Shown: positions 49,034-59,150, numbered from the stretch's first letter. The stretch: DNA of 64,000 bases from Bauldia sp. (GCA_037200845.1 JBBCGQ010000001.1:1612001-1676000), one strand, 5' to 3'. Notes: a model not told the origin generated them from the letters alone. Program-made: numbers and translations.

Positions 49034-52000
49034 CTACGAGCACCCCGTCGTGCTGCCGCACGTGTCGCACTTGAGACACGTCCCGTTCCTGACCAGCGTG
49101 AAGTTCCCGCACTCGCCGCAAGCATCGCCCTGATAGCCGGCGAGCCGTGCTGCGCTGGAGCGTTCCGCCTTTGACGGGCCGTCGGCCTTCGCGGTGATGG
49201 CCGGCTTCGCCGTCTCGGCTCTGGCTTCCACCCGCGGCGCCTCGATCGCTTTTGCCTTGGGCACCGCGATCGCGGCGGGGGCGAGTTCCGCCAGGCCGAC
49301 GCGGATCTGCTGCTCGGTCTGCTCGCGTTGCTTGAGCGCCGTCGCCCCGATCGAGGTGACGTTGCTGGAGGTGCGGGCGGTCACCACGCCCGGAGGCGGG
49401 GCGTCGGTGTCGCGCGCGCGGCCGATGGCGTCGGCGCCCGATTCGACCAGGCGCGGACGGCGGCCGCGGACAAGACCGTGCGAGACCGCGGCTTCCGGCG
49501 CCGCCTTGGTCTGGTTCTCGCCGGCGCCGATCCCGGTCGCGCTGATGTCGCCCGGGTTGACGTGCGCGAGGTCCTGCCGGTCGAGATACGAGATCGCCAG
49601 TTCCCGGAAGATGTAGTCGAGCACCGAGGTGGCGTTCTTGATGGTCTCGTTGCCCTGCACGAGGCCGGCCGGCTCGAACTTCGTGAAGGTGAAGGCCTCC
49701 ACGAACACTTCCAGCGGCACGCCGTACTGCAGGCCGACTGATACGGCGATGGCGAAGCTATCCATCATCGCGCGGAAGGCAGAGCCTTCCTTGTGCATGT
49801 CGATGAAGATTTCGCCGAGGCGGCCGTCGTCGTATTCGCCGGTGCGCAGATACACCTTGTGGCCGCCGACGTTGGCCTTCTGCGTGTAGCCCTTGCGCCG
49901 GTTCGGCATCTTCTCGCGGTCGCGCACCGCCTTTTCGATGATGCGCTCGACGATCCGCTCGGTGACCTGCTCGACGCGCGCCGGCATCGGCTTGGCCATG
50001 AACTGCTCGACCGCCTCGTCGGCATCTTCCTCGTCGTCGGCGAGGAGCTGCGAGTTGAGCGGTTGCGACAGCTTGGAGCCGTCGCGGTAGAGCGCGTTAG
50101 CCTTCAGCGCCAGCTTCCACGAGGTCATGTAGGCGTTCTTGCAATCCTCGACCGTCGCGTCGTTCGGCATGTTGATGGTCTTGGAGATCGCACCCGAGAT
50201 GAACGGCTGCGCCGCCGCCATCATCAGGATGTGACTCTCAACCGAGAGAAAACGCTTGCCGAGGCGACCGCACGGATTGGCGCAATCGAACACCGCGTAG
50301 TGCTCGGTCTTGAGATGCGGCGCGCCTTCCAGGGTCATGGCGCCGCAGCAATGCAGGTTCGCCGCCTCGATGTCCTTCTTCGAGAAGCCGAGCCGGGCGA
50401 GCAGGTCGAACGCCGGGTCGTTGAGATCGGCATCGCTGAAGCCGATCGTCTTCAGGAAGTCTTCGCCGAGCGACCACTTGTTGAAGGCGAACTTGATGTC
50501 GAAGGCCGAGGCGAGGCCGGCCTCGAGCTTCGCCAGCGCCGCCTCGGTGAAGCCCTTGGCCTGCAGTGTCGCATGGTTGATCGCCGGCGCCTGGCGGAGC
50601 GACCCGTGGCCGACCGCGTAGGCTTCGATCTCGGCGATCTGGTGCTCGGCGTAGCCGAGCGCGCGGAGCGCCTCCGGCACGGCGCGGTTGATGATCTTGA
50701 AGTAGCCGCCGCCGGCCAGCTTCTTGAACTTCACCAGCGCGAAGTCCGGCTCGATGCCTGTCGTGTCGCAATCCATGATGAGGCCGATCGTGCCGGTCGG
50801 CGCGATGACCGAAGCCTGCGCATTGCGGTAGCCGTGGATCTCGCCGAGCGAGACGGCGCGCTCCCAAGCCTCCTGCGCGTGGCTGACCAGCCGGACGTCC
50901 GGGCAGGAAGCCGTATCGAGGTGGACGGGATTGACGTGCAGCCCCTCGTAGCCCGACGACTGGCCGAGCGCGGCGCGGCGATGATTGCGCATGACGCGCA
51001 GCATCGAGTCGCGGTTCTTGGCGAAGCCCGGGAAGGCGCCGAGCTCGCCGGCCATCTCGGCCGAGGTGGCATAGGAGGTGCCGGTCATCAGCGCCGTGAT
51101 CGCGGCGGCAATGGCGCGGCCTTCCTTCGAGTCGTAGGGCACGCCGTTCGACATCAAGAGGCCGCCGATGTTGGCGTAGCCGAGGCCGAGCGTGCGGTAC
51201 TCGTAGGAAAGCTGCGCGATCCGGTAGGACGGGAACTGCGCCATCATCACCGAGACTTCGAGGACGACGGTCCACAGGCGGCAGGCGTGCTCGAACGAGG
51301 CGACGTCGAAGCTGCGGTCCTCATTGCGGAACTGCAGCAGATTGATAGAGGCGAGGTTGCACGCCGTGTCGTCGAGGAACATGTACTCCGAGCACGGATT
51401 GGAGGCGCGGATCGGCCCCGACTCCGGGCAGGTGTGCCAGTCGTTGATCGTGGTGTGGAACTGGATGCCGGGATCGGCCGACTGCCAGGCGGCGTTGCCG
51501 ATGTCTTCCCAGAGGGCACGGGCGTCGAGCGTCTTGGTCACCTTGTTGGTGACGCGGCCGTTAAGGTTCCATTTTCCCCCGCTCTCGACCGCCTGCAGGA
51601 ACTCGTCGGTGACGCGCACCGAGTTGTTCGAGTTCTGGCCGGAGACGGTGAGGTAGGCCTCCGAGTCCCAGTCGGTGTCGTAGATCGGGAAGTCGATGTC
51701 GGTGTAGCCCTGCTTGGCGAACTGGATGACGCGCAGGATGTAGTTCTGCGGCACCAGCGCCTTCTTGGCGGCGCGCACTTCGCGCTTCAGCGCCGGGTTC
51801 TTCGCCGGGTCGAAGCACGAGTCGCCGGGGCCCTCGCAGTTGATGCAGGCCTTCATGATCGCCTTGAGGTGCTGGGCGACGACCTTGGAGCCGGTGACCA
51901 GCGCGGCGACCTTCTGCTCCTCCTGGACCTTCCAGTTGATGTACTTCTCGATGTCCGGGTGATCGACGTCGACGACCACCATCTTGGCGGCGCGGCGCGT

Positions 52001-52819
52001 CGTGCCGCCCGACTTGATGGCGCCGGCGGCGCGGTCGCCGATCTTGAGGAACGACATCAGGCCGGACGACTTGCCGCCGCCGGAAAGCTTCTCGCCCTCG
52101 CCGCGCAGCCGCGAGAAGTTGGAGCCGGTGCCCGAGCCGTACTTGAACAGGCGGGCTTCCCGCACCCACAGGTCCATGATGCCGCCCTCGTTGACGAGGT
52201 CGTCCTCGATGCCCTGGATGAAGCAGGCGTGCGGCTGCGGATGCTCGTAGGCCGACTCGGAGGCCGAGACGCGGCCCGTGCGGTGGTCGACGTAGAAGTG
52301 GCCCTGCGACGGGCCGTCGATGCCGTAGGCCCAGTGCAGGCCGGTGTTGAACCACTGCGGGGAATTCGGCGCCGCCTTCTGCGTCGCCAGCATGTAACGG
52401 AGCTCGTCGAAGAAGGCGCGCGCGTCGTCCTCGGTGTTGAAGTAGCCGCCCTTCCAGCCCCAGTAGGTCCAGGTGCCGGCAAGCCGGTCGAATACCTGCC
52501 GCGAATCGTGTTCCGAGGTCGTGCGGTCGGGCAGCGGCAGCGGCTTCAGCGCCGCGTCGTCCGGCGCCGAGCGCCACAGCCACGACGGCACGGTCGATTC
52601 CTCGACGCGCTTCAGCCGCGTCGGCACGCCGGCCTTGCGGAAATACTTCTGGGCGAGGATGTCAGCGGCGACCTGGCTCCACGTCGCGGGCACTTCGATG
52701 CCCTCGAGTTTGAACACGATCGACCCGTCGGGATTCTTGATCTCGCTCTTGGTCGTCCGAAACTCGATGCCGTCGTAAGCCGACTGGCCAGCCTTCGTGT
52801 AGCGCCGTTCGATCCGCAT
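49034..52819 (-). CDS. nrdJ: vitamin B12-dependent ribonucleotide reductase
   Basis: 1261 aa class II enzyme. Typical blocks: [16 protein letters not shown] with the active-site Cys, [19 protein letters not shown], and a long C-terminal region ending in Cys pairs (CGECGNF..., [11 protein letters not shown]) that form a zinc ribbon and redox shuttle. It makes deoxyribonucleotides using adenosylcobalamin. The ATG at 52819 gives the normal N-terminus [12 protein letters not shown]; the frame is open to 52996 but that part is not conserved. Confidence 0.97.
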   Translation of the reverse strand: MRIERRYTKAGQSAYDGIEFRTTKSEIKNPDGSIVFKLEGIEVPATWSQVAADILAQKYFRKAGVPTRLKRVEESTVPSWLWRSAPDDAALKPLPLPDRTTSEHDSRQVFDRLAGTWTYWGWKGGYFNTEDDARAFFDELRYMLATQKAAPNSPQWFNTGLHWAYGIDGPSQGHFYVDHRTGRVSASESAYEHPQPHACFIQGIEDDLVNEGGIMDLWVREARLFKYGSGTGSNFSRLRGEGEKLSGGGKSSGLMSFLKIGDRAAGAIKSGGTTRRAAKMVVVDVDHPDIEKYINWKVQEEQKVAALVTGSKVVAQHLKAIMKACINCEGPGDSCFDPAKNPALKREVRAAKKALVPQNYILRVIQFAKQGYTDIDFPIYDTDWDSEAYLTVSGQNSNNSVRVTDEFLQAVESGGKWNLNGRVTNKVTKTLDARALWEDIGNAAWQSADPGIQFHTTINDWHTCPESGPIRASNPCSEYMFLDDTACNLASINLLQFRNEDRSFDVASFEHACRLWTVVLEVSVMMAQFPSYRIAQLSYEYRTLGLGYANIGGLLMSNGVPYDSKEGRAIAAAITALMTGTSYATSAEMAGELGAFPGFAKNRDSMLRVMRNHRRAALGQSSGYEGLHVNPVHLDTASCPDVRLVSHAQEAWERAVSLGEIHGYRNAQASVIAPTGTIGLIMDCDTTGIEPDFALVKFKKLAGGGYFKIINRAVPEALRALGYAEHQIAEIEAYAVGHGSLRQAPAINHATLQAKGFTEAALAKLEAGLASAFDIKFAFNKWSLGEDFLKTIGFSDADLNDPAFDLLARLGFSKKDIEAANLHCCGAMTLEGAPHLKTEHYAVFDCANPCGRLGKRFLSVESHILMMAAAQPFISGAISKTINMPNDATVEDCKNAYMTSWKLALKANALYRDGSKLSQPLNSQLLADDEEDADEAVEQFMAKPMPARVEQVTERIVERIIEKAVRDREKMPNRRKGYTQKANVGGHKVYLRTGEYDDGRLGEIFIDMHKEGSAFRAMMDSFAIAVSVGLQYGVPLEVFVEAFTFTKFEPAGLVQGNETIKNATSVLDYIFRELAISYLDRQDLAHVNPGDISATGIGAGENQTKAAPEAAVSHGLVRGRRPRLVESGADAIGRARDTDAPPPGVVTARTSSNVTSIGATALKQREQTEQQIRVGLAELAPAAIAVPKAKAIEAPRVEARAETAKPAITAKADGPSKAERSSAARLAGYQGDACGECGNFTLVRNGTCLKCDTCGSTTGCS

Positions 52820-53432
52820 GATTGTTGCCCCAAAACCTTCCGAAATGGCGATCCCTGCCGTCACCCGGCAAAGAACAAATTGATCCCTATGGATTCCGTC
52901 TGAAACCCGTCCTGAACCTAACCGGTACCCGACTCTGTCCGCCGCCCTGGCTGGGCTGAAACCCCCAGCTCTTGTGCCTATCATCGGCACGAACACTAAA
53001 TATAGCGTTACCAGGAACGATTTCCACTATCTCGTTGTTAGCCGCCTTCGCCGAATCCACAGCGGAAAAGAGGCACTTGCCCCTATCCCGAAGCGTGGCG
53101 AAAACGCCCGCAACGAGCTCTAACTCGCACCTATTTTTGGTAGGACGGGGCCCAACGCGCCCCGCGTCAAAATCATGACGCTTGAGTGACGCTATGGCGA
53201 GTCGGACGGGACCGTCAACGCGAACGCTCCCGAAAAATCCCCTTGCGCCGGGTCCGATTTTTGATCCGAAGGGTAGCGGGGATAACCGGCACCGTCTGAG
53301 AGCAAGCGTTTACAGTGACCTCCGCGCCGCTGTTGCCGACCTGCCACTAGAATCGGCAGGATTCGGGTTGCATCCCATGATACAAATGTTGATCAGGAAC
53401 GCGACGTGGGCGGGCGAATCGGGGGACCGAGC
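52820..53432. other. gene-free region upstream of nrdJ and the FecR-like gene
   Basis: 613 bp, AT-richer than the surrounding genes. It contains the NrdR-like sites described separately. Short frames inside it have no coding bias or ribosome-binding sites, so no gene is called. Confidence 0.6.
52993..53039. promoter_or_regulatory. two NrdR-box-like sites upstream of nrdJ
   Basis: ACACTAAATATAGCGT at 52993-53008 matches 14 of 16 bases of the NrdR consensus ACACTATATATAGTGT. A weaker copy, CCACTATCTCGTTGTT at 53024-53039, keeps one half-site. The centres are 31 bp apart, about three helical turns, as in other nrd promoters where NrdR binds two boxes on one face. They lie about 170-220 nt upstream of the nrdJ start. 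Confidence 0.55.
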
Positions 53433-53843
53433 ATGCGTACCATTCCGGCTGTTGTTTTCTCCGCGGCCCTTGTCGCGGCAAGCCTTTCCAGCGTCGCATT
53501 CGCGCAGCCGAGCGGCGTGGTTTTGGCGGTCGTGCAGCAGTCGGAAGCCGACGGCAGCACCGGCAAGCGCACGCTTGAGATCGAGGCGCCGGTCTACGCC
53601 GGCGACCACATCATCACCGGCCCGACCGGCCAGGCGCAGGTCAAGTTCCGCGACGACACCAAGCTGGTCGTCGGTCCGAACTCGATGATGATCATCGACG
53701 CGTTCGTCTTCTCCGACAACGACACCGCCCGCAACATCTCGATCAACGCGGTCAGCGGCGCCTTCCGCTTCATCACCGGCAAGAGCCCGAAAGACGCGTA
53801 TTCGATCACGACGCCGACGGCGACCATCGGCGTGCGCGGGTAG
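53433..53843 (+). CDS. truncated FecR-domain secreted protein
   Basis: 136 aa. A signal peptide (VAFAQ) is followed by a FecR-like domain: PVYAGDHIITGPTGQAQVKFRDDTKLVVGPNSMMIIDAF. It ends exactly at TIGVRG, where the paralogue at 54300 continues TEFDFDVD. So it is the N-terminal domain of that protein with everything after it missing. ATG at 53433 is the first Met with a signal peptide. It may be a remnant, or a stand-alone FecR domain. Confidence 0.75.
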   Translation: MRTIPAVVFSAALVAASLSSVAFAQPSGVVLAVVQQSEADGSTGKRTLEIEAPVYAGDHIITGPTGQAQVKFRDDTKLVVGPNSMMIIDAFVFSDNDTARNISINAVSGAFRFITGKSPKDAYSITTPTATIGVRG

Positions 53844-53849
53844 GGGCGC

Positions 53850-54130
53850 CGGTTGGTCACCTCTCCCTGAGGGAGAGGGCCTCGTCTCTTGAGAGCGAAG
53901 CGAACTAGAGACGAAGGGTGAGGGGTTAGGGACTTTTCACCCCAAGACTCCCATACCTAACTTCACCCCATTCGCCGAGAGACACCCCTCCCCAAAACCG
54001 CGATGCGGTTTTGGCCCTCCCACAAGGGGAGGGCTCATCCTCGCTGCGCAATCCGGACTCCGCTTTTTGAACCCTCCCCTTGTGGGAAGGTCAAACCGCC
54101 AAAGGCGGTTTGGGGAGGGGGTGTGTCTCA
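53850..54130. repeat. palindromic repeats between the two FecR-domain genes
   Basis: Two inverse units of about 52 bp (53982-54033 and 54072-54125) each combine a variable stem (AAAACCGC..GCGGTTTT; AAACCGCC..GGCGGTTT), a CCTCCC..GGGAGG stem and a G-rich tail. They match the grammar of the DUF559 element ends, but with the CCTCC stems facing each other. A further CCTCTCCCTGAGGGAGAGG stem and CGTCTCTTGAGAGC..GAGACG lie at 53870-53925. The 456-bp gap from 53844 to 54299 contains no gene. Confidence 0.75.
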
Positions 54131-54299
54131 ACGTCCGCCCGTTGCCACCAACGCGCACCGAGTGACGCCCCCCGAAAAATCCGCGGCGCGCCAACGTCGT
54201 TAACCGAGTCCTAAGGAAGAGGGTTAGCGAAGCGTAAACGCGTGATACCAAATTCGCTCCCTTTAGGAGATGCGGCGCCTTCGAACGGGAGATGCCGCG

Positions 54300-57212
54300 A
54301 TGCTATTGCGCCGGGTGGTACTGGGTCTGTTGTTTGCGACCCTTGTGGGAGGCGGCACACCGGCCGCGATGGCAGCGCCGAGCGGGGTCGTCCTCGCCGT
54401 CGTCCAGTCGGCCCAGATTGACGGAACGACGGGCCAGCAGATCCTGCAGGCCGAGGCGCCGGTCTACGCCGGCGACAAGATCGTCACCGGCAACTCCGGC
54501 GAAGCGCAGATCAAGTTCCGCGACAACACCCATCTCGTCGTCGGGCCCAACTCCAATCTCGTCATCGACGCCTTCGTCTTCAACGACAGCGGCACGGCGC
54601 GCGACATCTCGCTGAACGCCGTCTCCGGCGCCTTCCGCTTCATCACCGGCAACAGCCCGAAGGACGCCTATTCGATCACCACGCCGACCGCGACCATCGG
54701 CGTGCGCGGCACCGAGTTCGATTTCGACGTCGACCGCCGGGACGGCACCACCCGCGTCGTCCAGTTCGAGGGCAAGACGCGCATCTGCACGCGCCGCCCG
54801 ACCGACCCGGCGCAGTACGCCAAGTGGCGCCAGACCTGCGTCGAGGTCCAGGACGCCTGCGGCCTGTCGGTCGTGCCGCCGGACGAGGACATGGTTCACC
54901 GCGTCAAGGGGCGCGAGGATCGCAACCGCGACCTCAACTGGTACTTCCGCTACGTCCGCAGCCAGGAAGGCCTGATGGAGGAATTCCACGTCCACACCGG
55001 CACGTGCGGCAACATCGCGCTGACGGTGCCCGTTGAGGACAGCGGCGCCACGCCGCCGCCGCCGGAGCAGCCGACGCCGCCGACGGAGGAAAATCCGTGC
55101 CCGCCGCCGCCCCCGCGCCACTGCGAGGTCAAGCACGACCATCCGTGGAAGGGCATCCACTGGCCGCACAAGCCGAAGCACGTCCGCGATCCGTTCCCGC
55201 ACGTCGAGCACGTCAAGTGGTTCAAGCATAAGGACAAGGACCACGAGCACGACCACGACCACGACGTCCGCCCCGGACGGAAGGGCGAGCACAAGCCGTT
55301 CCACTTCCACTTCGGCGACAAGCCGCAGCACATCGGCGACAGGCCCGATCACGACGGCGGGCCGTGGTTCAAGCACAAGGACAAGGACGGCCGCGACCAG
55401 CACGTCGCCTTCGACTTCCACGGCAAGGGCAAGGACAAGCCGCGTGGCGACGTCCGCGACGACGATCATCGCGACGAGCGCGGTCCGCATGGCCGCGACT
55501 GGAAGCACGGTTTCGACAAGCCCGACACCGACCACCGCGACCGCCCGCCATACGGCGACGATCGCGGCGGCAAGGACAAGGGCAAGGATTGGGGCCGCGA
55601 CGGCAAGGATCGTGACGGCAAGGACCGCAACGACCGCAAGCCGCGTGGCGAGCAGGGCGAGCACGGCTTCCCGCCGTTCGGCAAGGACGACGACGACCGC
55701 CGCGGTCGCAACAAGGACGATCACAACACGGGGCCGTTCGACCATCGCGACCAGTACGACGGCGACGGCAAGGGCAAGGACCGAGACGGCAAGGATCGCG
55801 ACGACCGTAAGCCGCGCGGCGAGCAGGGCGATCATGGCTTCCCGCCCTCCGGCAAGGACAAGGGCAGGGACGACGACCGCAGCAGTGGTCCGTTCGATCA
55901 TCGCGACGGCCCGAAGGGTGACGACCGCAGCGGCGGCAACGATCAGCACCGCGACGGCCCGGATGGGAAGGGCAAGGACGGCGATCGCAACGCTGGTCCG
56001 CGCGATGACGGCCGCAACGGCCCGAAGGACGACGATCAGCACCGCGATCGTCCTGACCAGCACACCTCCGGCCCGAACGACCAGCACCCGTCGGACAACG
56101 GCGGCTGGCAGCAGGACCAGAAGCCGAACGGCGGCCGCGATGGCAAGGACCGGAACGGCGGCGACGATCAGCGCTACGGCGACAACAACCCGCCGTCGCA
56201 TGACGACCGCACGCCGCCGGGCCAGCAGTCGCAGCACGATCAGCCGGACCAGCACGGCAAGCCCGACCAGTCGTCGGGCGGCCGCGACGGCAAGGACCGG
56301 AACGGTGACGACGATCAGCGCTACGGCGACAACAACCCGCCGTCGCATGACGACCACACGCCGCCGGGCCAGCAGTCGCAGCACGATCAGCAGCAGGACC
56401 AGCACGGCAAGCCCGACCAGTCGTCGGGCGGCCGCGACGGCAAGGACCGGAACGGCGACGACGATCAGCGCTACGGCGACAACAATCCGCCGTCGCATGA
56501 TGACCGCACGCCGCCGGGCGGACGGCAGCACGATCAGGACCAGGCGCCGCCGGCGGACGATAGCCGCTACGCGCCGCCGCAGCCCGATGCGACGCCGCCC
56601 GCCGACCAGCAGCAGCAACAGCCGCCGGCCGAACAGCACGACGCGCCGCCGGCCGATGCCACGCCGCCCGCGGACGACAACCGCTACGCGCCGCCGGCAC
56701 AGGATCCCGCGCCGCCGCAGACGGAACAGCATCACGACGATGCCGGCCCGGCTCCGGATCAGAACCCGCCGCCCGCGCAGCAGCCGAGCGACAACAACAA
56801 CGGTGGCGGTGGCAACTGGAACGGCAACGGTGGCGGAAACGATCGCCCCGACCAGCACGACCAGCCGGACGATCAGCACCAGCCGCAGCCCGGCGACCGC
56901 AACGACGCGCCGAACGGCAACCCGCCCGGCCGCAACGACGATGGCAACGGCGACGACCATCGCGGCGACAACAGCTCGGGCGGCAACCCGAACCAGCAGG
57001 GCCAGAACGGCCAAGGCCAGAGTCAGGGCCAGCAGGGCCAGAATGGCCAAGGCCAGAACGGGCAGGGCCAGCAAGGGCAGGGCCAGCAGGGCCAGAGCGG
57101 CGGGCAGCAGGGCCAGCAGAACGGTGGCCAGAATGGCGGCGGCCAAAACGGCGGTGGTAACAACGGCAGCAACGGTGGCAACGGTGGCAACGGTGGTGGC
57201 CGCGGCCGCTAG
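54300..57212 (+). CDS. FecR-domain protein with a giant low-complexity Asp/Gly/His/Gln tail
   Basis: 970 aa. Signal peptide (1-26), FecR domain (26-137, TIGVRGTEFDFDVD at its end), and a Cys-containing segment (about 155-245) possibly stabilised by disulfides. The remainder is low complexity: Pro runs, then HDHDHDH and KDKD clusters, three tandem ~49-residue repeats (DNA from about 56131, 56278 and 56427; GGRDGKDRNG..DDQRYGDNNPPSHDD), then GQGQ/GNGG-rich C-terminus. The Asp and His density suggests metal or Ca2+ binding. GGGAG precedes ATG 54300. No FecI sigma factor or TonB receptor is nearby. Confidence 0.85.
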   Translation: MLLRRVVLGLLFATLVGGGTPAAMAAPSGVVLAVVQSAQIDGTTGQQILQAEAPVYAGDKIVTGNSGEAQIKFRDNTHLVVGPNSNLVIDAFVFNDSGTARDISLNAVSGAFRFITGNSPKDAYSITTPTATIGVRGTEFDFDVDRRDGTTRVVQFEGKTRICTRRPTDPAQYAKWRQTCVEVQDACGLSVVPPDEDMVHRVKGREDRNRDLNWYFRYVRSQEGLMEEFHVHTGTCGNIALTVPVEDSGATPPPPEQPTPPTEENPCPPPPPRHCEVKHDHPWKGIHWPHKPKHVRDPFPHVEHVKWFKHKDKDHEHDHDHDVRPGRKGEHKPFHFHFGDKPQHIGDRPDHDGGPWFKHKDKDGRDQHVAFDFHGKGKDKPRGDVRDDDHRDERGPHGRDWKHGFDKPDTDHRDRPPYGDDRGGKDKGKDWGRDGKDRDGKDRNDRKPRGEQGEHGFPPFGKDDDDRRGRNKDDHNTGPFDHRDQYDGDGKGKDRDGKDRDDRKPRGEQGDHGFPPSGKDKGRDDDRSSGPFDHRDGPKGDDRSGGNDQHRDGPDGKGKDGDRNAGPRDDGRNGPKDDDQHRDRPDQHTSGPNDQHPSDNGGWQQDQKPNGGRDGKDRNGGDDQRYGDNNPPSHDDRTPPGQQSQHDQPDQHGKPDQSSGGRDGKDRNGDDDQRYGDNNPPSHDDHTPPGQQSQHDQQQDQHGKPDQSSGGRDGKDRNGDDDQRYGDNNPPSHDDRTPPGGRQHDQDQAPPADDSRYAPPQPDATPPADQQQQQPPAEQHDAPPADATPPADDNRYAPPAQDPAPPQTEQHHDDAGPAPDQNPPPAQQPSDNNNGGGGNWNGNGGGNDRPDQHDQPDDQHQPQPGDRNDAPNGNPPGRNDDGNGDDHRGDNSSGGNPNQQGQNGQGQSQGQQGQNGQGQNGQGQQGQGQQGQSGGQQGQQNGGQNGGGQNGGGNNGSNGGNGGNGGGRGR

Positions 57213-57231
57213 CCGCCTTGGCGGGTGAAAT

Positions 57232-57262
57232 AAAAAGGGAGGCCAAATGGCCTCCCTTTTTT
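57232..57262 (+). terminator. rho-independent terminator after the FecR-domain gene
   Basis: A 14-bp perfect stem, AAAAAGGGAGGCCA/TGGCCTCCCTTTTT, followed by T residues. This is the strongest intrinsic terminator in the window, 20 bp after the stop. Confidence 0.9.
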
Positions 57263-57299
57263 CATCTGGGCGCGGGACGCAAACCACCTTGTTTCTGAT

Positions 57300-58545
57300 C
57301 TGACGCGGGGGCCACCCCCCTCCGCTTCCCCCGCGAAGGCGGGGGTCCAGGTGGAGTGGCTTGATCCGGTGTCACGAGGGACCTGGGCCCCCGCTTTCGC
57401 GGGGGAAGCGGAGGAGGTGCGGCTTGCGGCTCCATCGCCGGCCGCGACCACCTGTATCCGGACGCCGGCGGCACCCCCCGCTTTCCCCGCGGAAGCGGGG
57501 ATCCAGGTGGAGTGGCTTGATCTGGTGTCACGAGGGACCTGGGCCCACGCTTTCGCGGGGGAAGCGGAGGAGGTGCGGCTTGCGGCATCGCCGGCCGCGA
57601 CCACCTGTATCCGGACGCCGGCGGCACCCCCTCCGCTTCCCCCGCGAAGGCGGGGGTCCAGGTGGAGTGGCTTGATCCGGTGTCACGAGGGACCTGGGCC
57701 CCCGCCTCCGCGGGGAAAGCGGAGGGGTGCGGCTCACGGCTCCATCGCCGGCCGCGACCACCTGTATCCGGACGCCGGCGGCAACCCCCCGCTTTCTCCG
57801 CGGAAGCGGGGATCCAGGTGGAGTGGCTTGATCTGGTGTCACGAGGGACCTGGGCCCCCCGCCGCCGCGGGGGAAGCGGAGGGGTGCGGCTCACGGCTCC
57901 ATCGCCGGCCGCGACCACCTGTATCCGGACGCCGGCGGCACCCCCCGCTTTCCCCGCGGAAGCGGGGATCTAGGTGGAGTGGCTTGAGATCCGGTGTCAC
58001 GAGGGACCTGGGCCCCCGCCTCCGCGGGGGAAGCGGGGGGTGCGGCTCACGGCTCCATCGCCGGCCGCGACCACCTGTATCCGGACGCCGGCGGCACCCC
58101 CCCCGCTTTCCCCGCGGAAGCGGGGATCTAGGTGGAGTGGCTTGATCCGGTGTCACGAGGGACCTGGGCCCCGCCTCCGCGGGGGAAGCGGAGGGGTGCG
58201 GCTCACGGCTCCATCGCCGGCCCGCGACCACCTGTATCGGGCGCGGGTCGCACCCACTCTCCGCTTTCCCCGCGGAGGCGGGGATCCAGGTGGAGTGGCC
58301 TGATCCGATGTCACGGTTTGCACGAGGGGCCTAGGCCCCGCTTTCGCGGGCGAAGCGGAGGGGGTGCGGCTCCGTCGCTGCCTCCATCGCCGGCCGTGAC
58401 CACCCTCTGGCTATCCGGATGCGGGTCGCAACCATCCTCAGCTTTCCCCCGGGCAGGCGAAGACCCGAGAAGTGACGTGACGCCGGCGCCGCGATTGCGT
58501 GATGGACCTGGGGCCCCGCTTTCGCGGGGGAAAGCGGAGAGGAGG
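57300..58545. repeat. tandem array of seven ~156-bp palindrome-rich units
   Basis: The motif TCCAGGTGGAGTGGC (or TCTAGG...) recurs at 57346, 57502, 57657, 57813, 57969, 58127 and 58285, with periods of 155-158 bp. Each unit has CCCCGCGGAAGCGGGG, GGTGTCACGAGGGACCTGGGCCC, CGC.TTCGCGGGGG and CCATCGCCGGCCGCGACC..CCTGTATCCGGACGCC. A degenerate eighth copy may follow to 58545. No unique spacers are present. It fills the gap between the FecR-like gene terminator and the NDUFA12 gene. Confidence 0.85.
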
Positions 58546-58662
58546 GTAGCTCTGAGTTTCAGCTTCGGCGCCGAGCGAGGCTTGGCCCGGCCGCGCGCGC
58601 CTGACGCCGGCGCGGAACGCGCCGGTACGATCGGAGCCCTAGGAAAAAGCCTCAGCCCAAAA

Positions 58663-59031
58663 CTACGGCGTCCACGGCTCGTAGTCGGAATCGCCCGGCG
58701 TTGTCGGCTTGGCGCGCAGGATCGAGCCCGGCGGGCGGTAGGCCTGTGCCGTGCCGGTAAGGTTCGGCTGGTGTGGCTTCTGCCATTCGCGCGTTGCGTA
58801 GTCGCCCGGGGGATTGTCCTGCCGGAAGTGCATCCAGCCGTGCCAGGCGGCCGGAATCGCCGAGGCCTCGACGGGGCCGTTGTAGACAACCCAGCGCCGC
58901 GTGCCGTCGGTGTAGTAGCGGTTGCCGGCCTCGTCGGTGCCGACCGGCTTGCCCTTGCGCCACGTGTAGAAGCGCGTGCCGAGCGTCTGGCCGTTCCACC
59001 ACGTGAAGAACTGCAGGAGAAACTGCTTCAT
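58663..59031 (-). CDS. NADH:ubiquinone oxidoreductase subunit NDUFA12 family protein
   Basis: 122 aa. Begins MKQFLLQFFTWWNGQTLGTRFYTWRKG and shows the NDUFA12 core: GTDEAGNRYY, RRWVVYNG, IPAAWHGWMHF and PPGDYATREWQKPHQPN. It is an accessory subunit of respiratory complex I in alphaproteobacteria and mitochondria. ATG at 59031 gives the family start. Confidence 0.92.
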   Translation of the reverse strand: MKQFLLQFFTWWNGQTLGTRFYTWRKGKPVGTDEAGNRYYTDGTRRWVVYNGPVEASAIPAAWHGWMHFRQDNPPGDYATREWQKPHQPNLTGTAQAYRPPGSILRAKPTTPGDSDYEPWTP

Positions 59032-59111
59032 GGGGACTCTGACTAGCCGATCAGGGTGTCGGTGTCCAAGGGAGGGGGGACGCGGCATTTGTCGCGCCCC
59101 ATTTGAAAGAA

Positions 59112-59142
59112 CGCCCACGGTTTGATGGTCAAACCGTGGGCG
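59112..59142 (-). terminator. rne terminator
   Basis: CGCCCACGGTTTGA and TCAAACCGTGGGCG form a 14-bp perfect stem just after the rne stop (59151). On the leftward strand it is followed by TTCTTTC. Confidence 0.75.
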
Positions 59143-59150
59143 CCCGGAAA

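Noticed and set aside
49793-52903. A 1036-codon frame antisense to nrdJ
   Set aside because: Composition is typical of antisense frames in GC-rich genes, and nrdJ is unambiguous on the other strand.
52820-53432. Cobalamin riboswitch for nrdJ
   Set aside because: No B12-box-like sequence or matching stem arrangement is visible. A B12-dependent enzyme would not be expected to be repressed by B12.
54270-54272. ATG at 54270 as start of the FecR-domain protein
   Set aside because: Its AGGAG is directly adjacent with no spacing, while ATG 54300 has GGGAG about 8 nt away and starts directly at the signal peptide.
54303-57287. A 994-codon leftward frame antisense to the FecR-domain gene
   Set aside because: The Val/Leu/Arg repeats are the antisense image of Asp/Gly/His/Gln codons. 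There is no start signal, and the terminator orientation fits the rightward gene.
57300-58545. CRISPR array
   Set aside because: The full ~156-bp unit is repeated including the parts between stems, so there are no unique spacers, and no cas genes are in the window.
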